Shown: positions 62,709-64,000 of the stretch, in pieces
How the letters are laid out: every line of letters starts with the position of its first letter
Position numbering within the stretch: the stretch's first letter is position 1
Assembly (NCBI GenBank): GCA_050045915.1
Contig: JBNGCR010000003.1
Span: 20,378-84,377 of the forward strand
Direction: 5' to 3'
DNA: 64,000 nucleotides
Source: Limnospira sp050045915
Lineage (GTDB): Bacteria > Cyanobacteriota > Cyanobacteriia > Cyanobacteriales > Microcoleaceae
Translations under genes and position numbers: made by a program
Notes under the pieces: generated by a model
The model's input: only the letters and a program-made list of their open reading frames with translations
What the model was told of the DNA's origin: nothing
Database searches by the model: none

Positions 62709-63518
62709 TCAAGCCCAACCTCGGAGACGGTAGACGAGGATGCCGATATATTCTTTCAGGGCGCGGGTGGTGCGATCGACGGCCGTGGCGTCGGGGATGA
62801 AGCGGAGGAGCCCTTCCCGCCAGTTATTTTGGCTTAAAGCCACTTCTTCCTCGGAAATGAGAAAGTCTGTGGGGGCTGGAATCACCTCAATTTCGAGTTT
62901 CTGGAAAATTCGCAGCGATCGCGGCATATGGCTGGCCGACGTCACCAGCAGCACCGGGTCTTCGATGTCCCGTTCCCGCAGAATTTGCCGGACGTTGACG
63001 GCGTTTTGGTAGGTGTTGAGGGAATCGGGGTCCTGGAGGATCGCCTCGTCGGGAACCCCCATTTCCCGGGCGATCGCGGCCATATCTTCGGACTCGGAGG
63101 CGCCCTTGTCGCCGGCCCGCCAGACGATCCGCCCCCCGCTGAGGATCAGCCAGGGGGCCTTCCCCCGCTTGTAGAGGAGGGCGCCGTGGAGGATGCGATC
63201 GCCCGCTTCCTGCACGTCCACCCACGGACGAGGGGAAATGTGGGGGCGAGTGGCTCCCCCCAACACCACGATCGCCCCGGCATTTGGCAGTTCCGGCGGC
63301 GGTAGATTTTGCCATTCGAGCGATCGCACCAAAGCCTGGGCGACTTGGGTATTTCCCGCCACCGCCATGATCACGAAACTCAAAACGATGGGGAAGGCCG
63401 CACAGCGGGGCGATCGCCACAGCAGCAGCAGGGCGACGAGCATCAAAATGCAGGTGAGTCCGACAGGATAGACGAACAGGGGAAGGAGTTTGGATAGATA
63501 GAGAAACATCGTATTCAA
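62709..63518 (-). CDS. YdcF-family (DUF218) membrane protein
   Basis: 269 residues with two N-terminal membrane helices (about 4-34 and 40-60). The DUF218 domain follows: AIVVLGGATRPH, GALLYKRGKAPWLILSGG, DPDSLNTYQNAVNVRQIL and VLLVTSASHMPRSL. Relatives such as ElyC and SanA affect envelope assembly. An AT simple repeat (63517-63550) lies at its 5' end. Confidence 0.9.
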   Translation of the reverse strand: MNTMFLYLSKLLPLFVYPVGLTCILMLVALLLLWRSPRCAAFPIVLSFVIMAVAGNTQVAQALVRSLEWQNLPPPELPNAGAIVVLGGATRPHISPRPWVDVQEAGDRILHGALLYKRGKAPWLILSGGRIVWRAGDKGASESEDMAAIAREMGVPDEAILQDPDSLNTYQNAVNVRQILRERDIEDPVLLVTSASHMPRSLRIFQKLEIEVIPAPTDFLISEEEVALSQNNWREGLLRFIPDATAVDRTTRALKEYIGILVYRLRGWA

Positions 63519-63623
63519 TTGATAATTGATAATTGATAATTAATAATTGATGGCGATCGGGTTTTGACCTTTTCTTTTTTCCTCCCCACACCCCACCGAG
63601 CACACCCCACACCCCATCCGATA

Positions 63624-63986
63624 TTATTTGGGGGTGGAGTTGGGGCGCACGATCCACTCGACGATCGAAATCGGGCGTTTCGGGTATCGATCCTGGGGGG
63701 GAGTTCCCGATTGGGGTTTGAGGCCGGATTTGACCAAAGCTTTGTCGAAACCGGCTTTCAGGGGGGCGATCGCGGATTGCGATCCCGGCGTTTCATCTGC
63801 GGCCGGCTCTTCTTCGATGTGCCACCACTTGACCAAATGCTGGGCGGACGCGCCACTCAACAAGCCTATGCAGAGGCTCAAGAGCAGGGAATATCCGACG
63901 GTAAAAAAACCCGCGCCCAGCAACAGGCCGAGGATCGAGGCTGTCGCGATCGCGCCGGTAGATTGTGATTGGGGAGACTCCGACAT
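63624..63986 (-). CDS. small membrane protein, unrecognised
   Basis: 120 residues: a Ser/Gln-rich start, two adjacent membrane helices (about 12-52) and a polar tail with a KRPISIVEWIV segment near the C-terminus. No family is recognised. Confidence 0.6.
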   Translation of the reverse strand: MSESPQSQSTGAIATASILGLLLGAGFFTVGYSLLLSLCIGLLSGASAQHLVKWWHIEEEPAADETPGSQSAIAPLKAGFDKALVKSGLKPQSGTPPQDRYPKRPISIVEWIVRPNSTPK

Positions 63987-64000
63987 CGAATTGTCCTCAC

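Overview
The window is chromosomal DNA from a cyanobacterium. It carries psaA and psaB (photosystem I core), petN (cytochrome b6f), ftrV (ferredoxin:thioredoxin reductase), heme oxygenase, a DesC-type acyl-lipid desaturase, a cyAbrB regulator, many cyanobacterium-specific families (DUF3326, DUF3318, DUF3598, DUF1400) and very frequent HIP1 octamers (GCGATCGC). The fairly high GC content, the very large multi-PAS kinase, the secreted TPS-CHAT protein and the numerous short interspersed repeats suggest a large-genome, probably filamentous species. That last point is inference; there is no rRNA or other marker here to name the genus.

Layout. 0-3 kb: edge-truncated ABC transporter, a C-terminally extended ferredoxin, a DUF3326 pair and a CPBP protease. 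3-7.4 kb: an accessory-looking block bounded by interspersed repeats, with a fused nucleotidyltransferase-type protein and a two-gene cassette (a protein with a D...QxK nuclease-like signature and a long hydrophobic region, then an EcsC/TerB-like protein). 7.5-10.4 kb: an alpha/beta-hydrolase without a visible catalytic triad and a Glu/Pro-repeat lipoprotein interrupted by a 100-N gap. 11-15.6 kb: psaA-psaB with a clear terminator. 15.6-21 kb: gene remnants (DUF3598, MNT nucleotidyltransferase), SAM hydrolase, UspA, trypsin/TPR protein, hisF, tRNA-Ala. 21-29 kb: metabolic genes including a ProA-like protein lacking the catalytic Cys, desC, a PF06838 PLP enzyme, a GPH-type transporter and a radical-SAM activase-like protein.

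29-37.7 kb is the most distinctive region. An RcaC-like response regulator (REC-wHTH-Hpt-REC-REC) is followed by a 1634-residue histidine kinase whose first GAF domain has the DXCF and canonical cysteines of a cyanobacteriochrome, and by an overlapping single-domain receiver. A degenerate receiver lies beyond. Heme oxygenase, which makes the bilin precursor, lies about 2.3 kb further on. This resembles a light-colour phosphorelay of the RcaE/RcaF/RcaC kind, with a different and much longer sensor.

38-64 kb: surE, ho1, coaE, a 1864-residue TPS/CHAT-protease protein, tRNA-Leu, a SpoU methyltransferase, UspA, lpxD, a cyAbrB-CPBP-radical SAM run, DUF3318, an MscS/CmpX-like membrane protein, mutL, petN beside a second 100-N gap, a DUF167 gene that loses its start in that gap, ftrV and a YdcF protein. 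The two N runs mark this as a scaffolded draft assembly. The first gap has identical 55-bp flanks, and collapsing them restores the reading frame.
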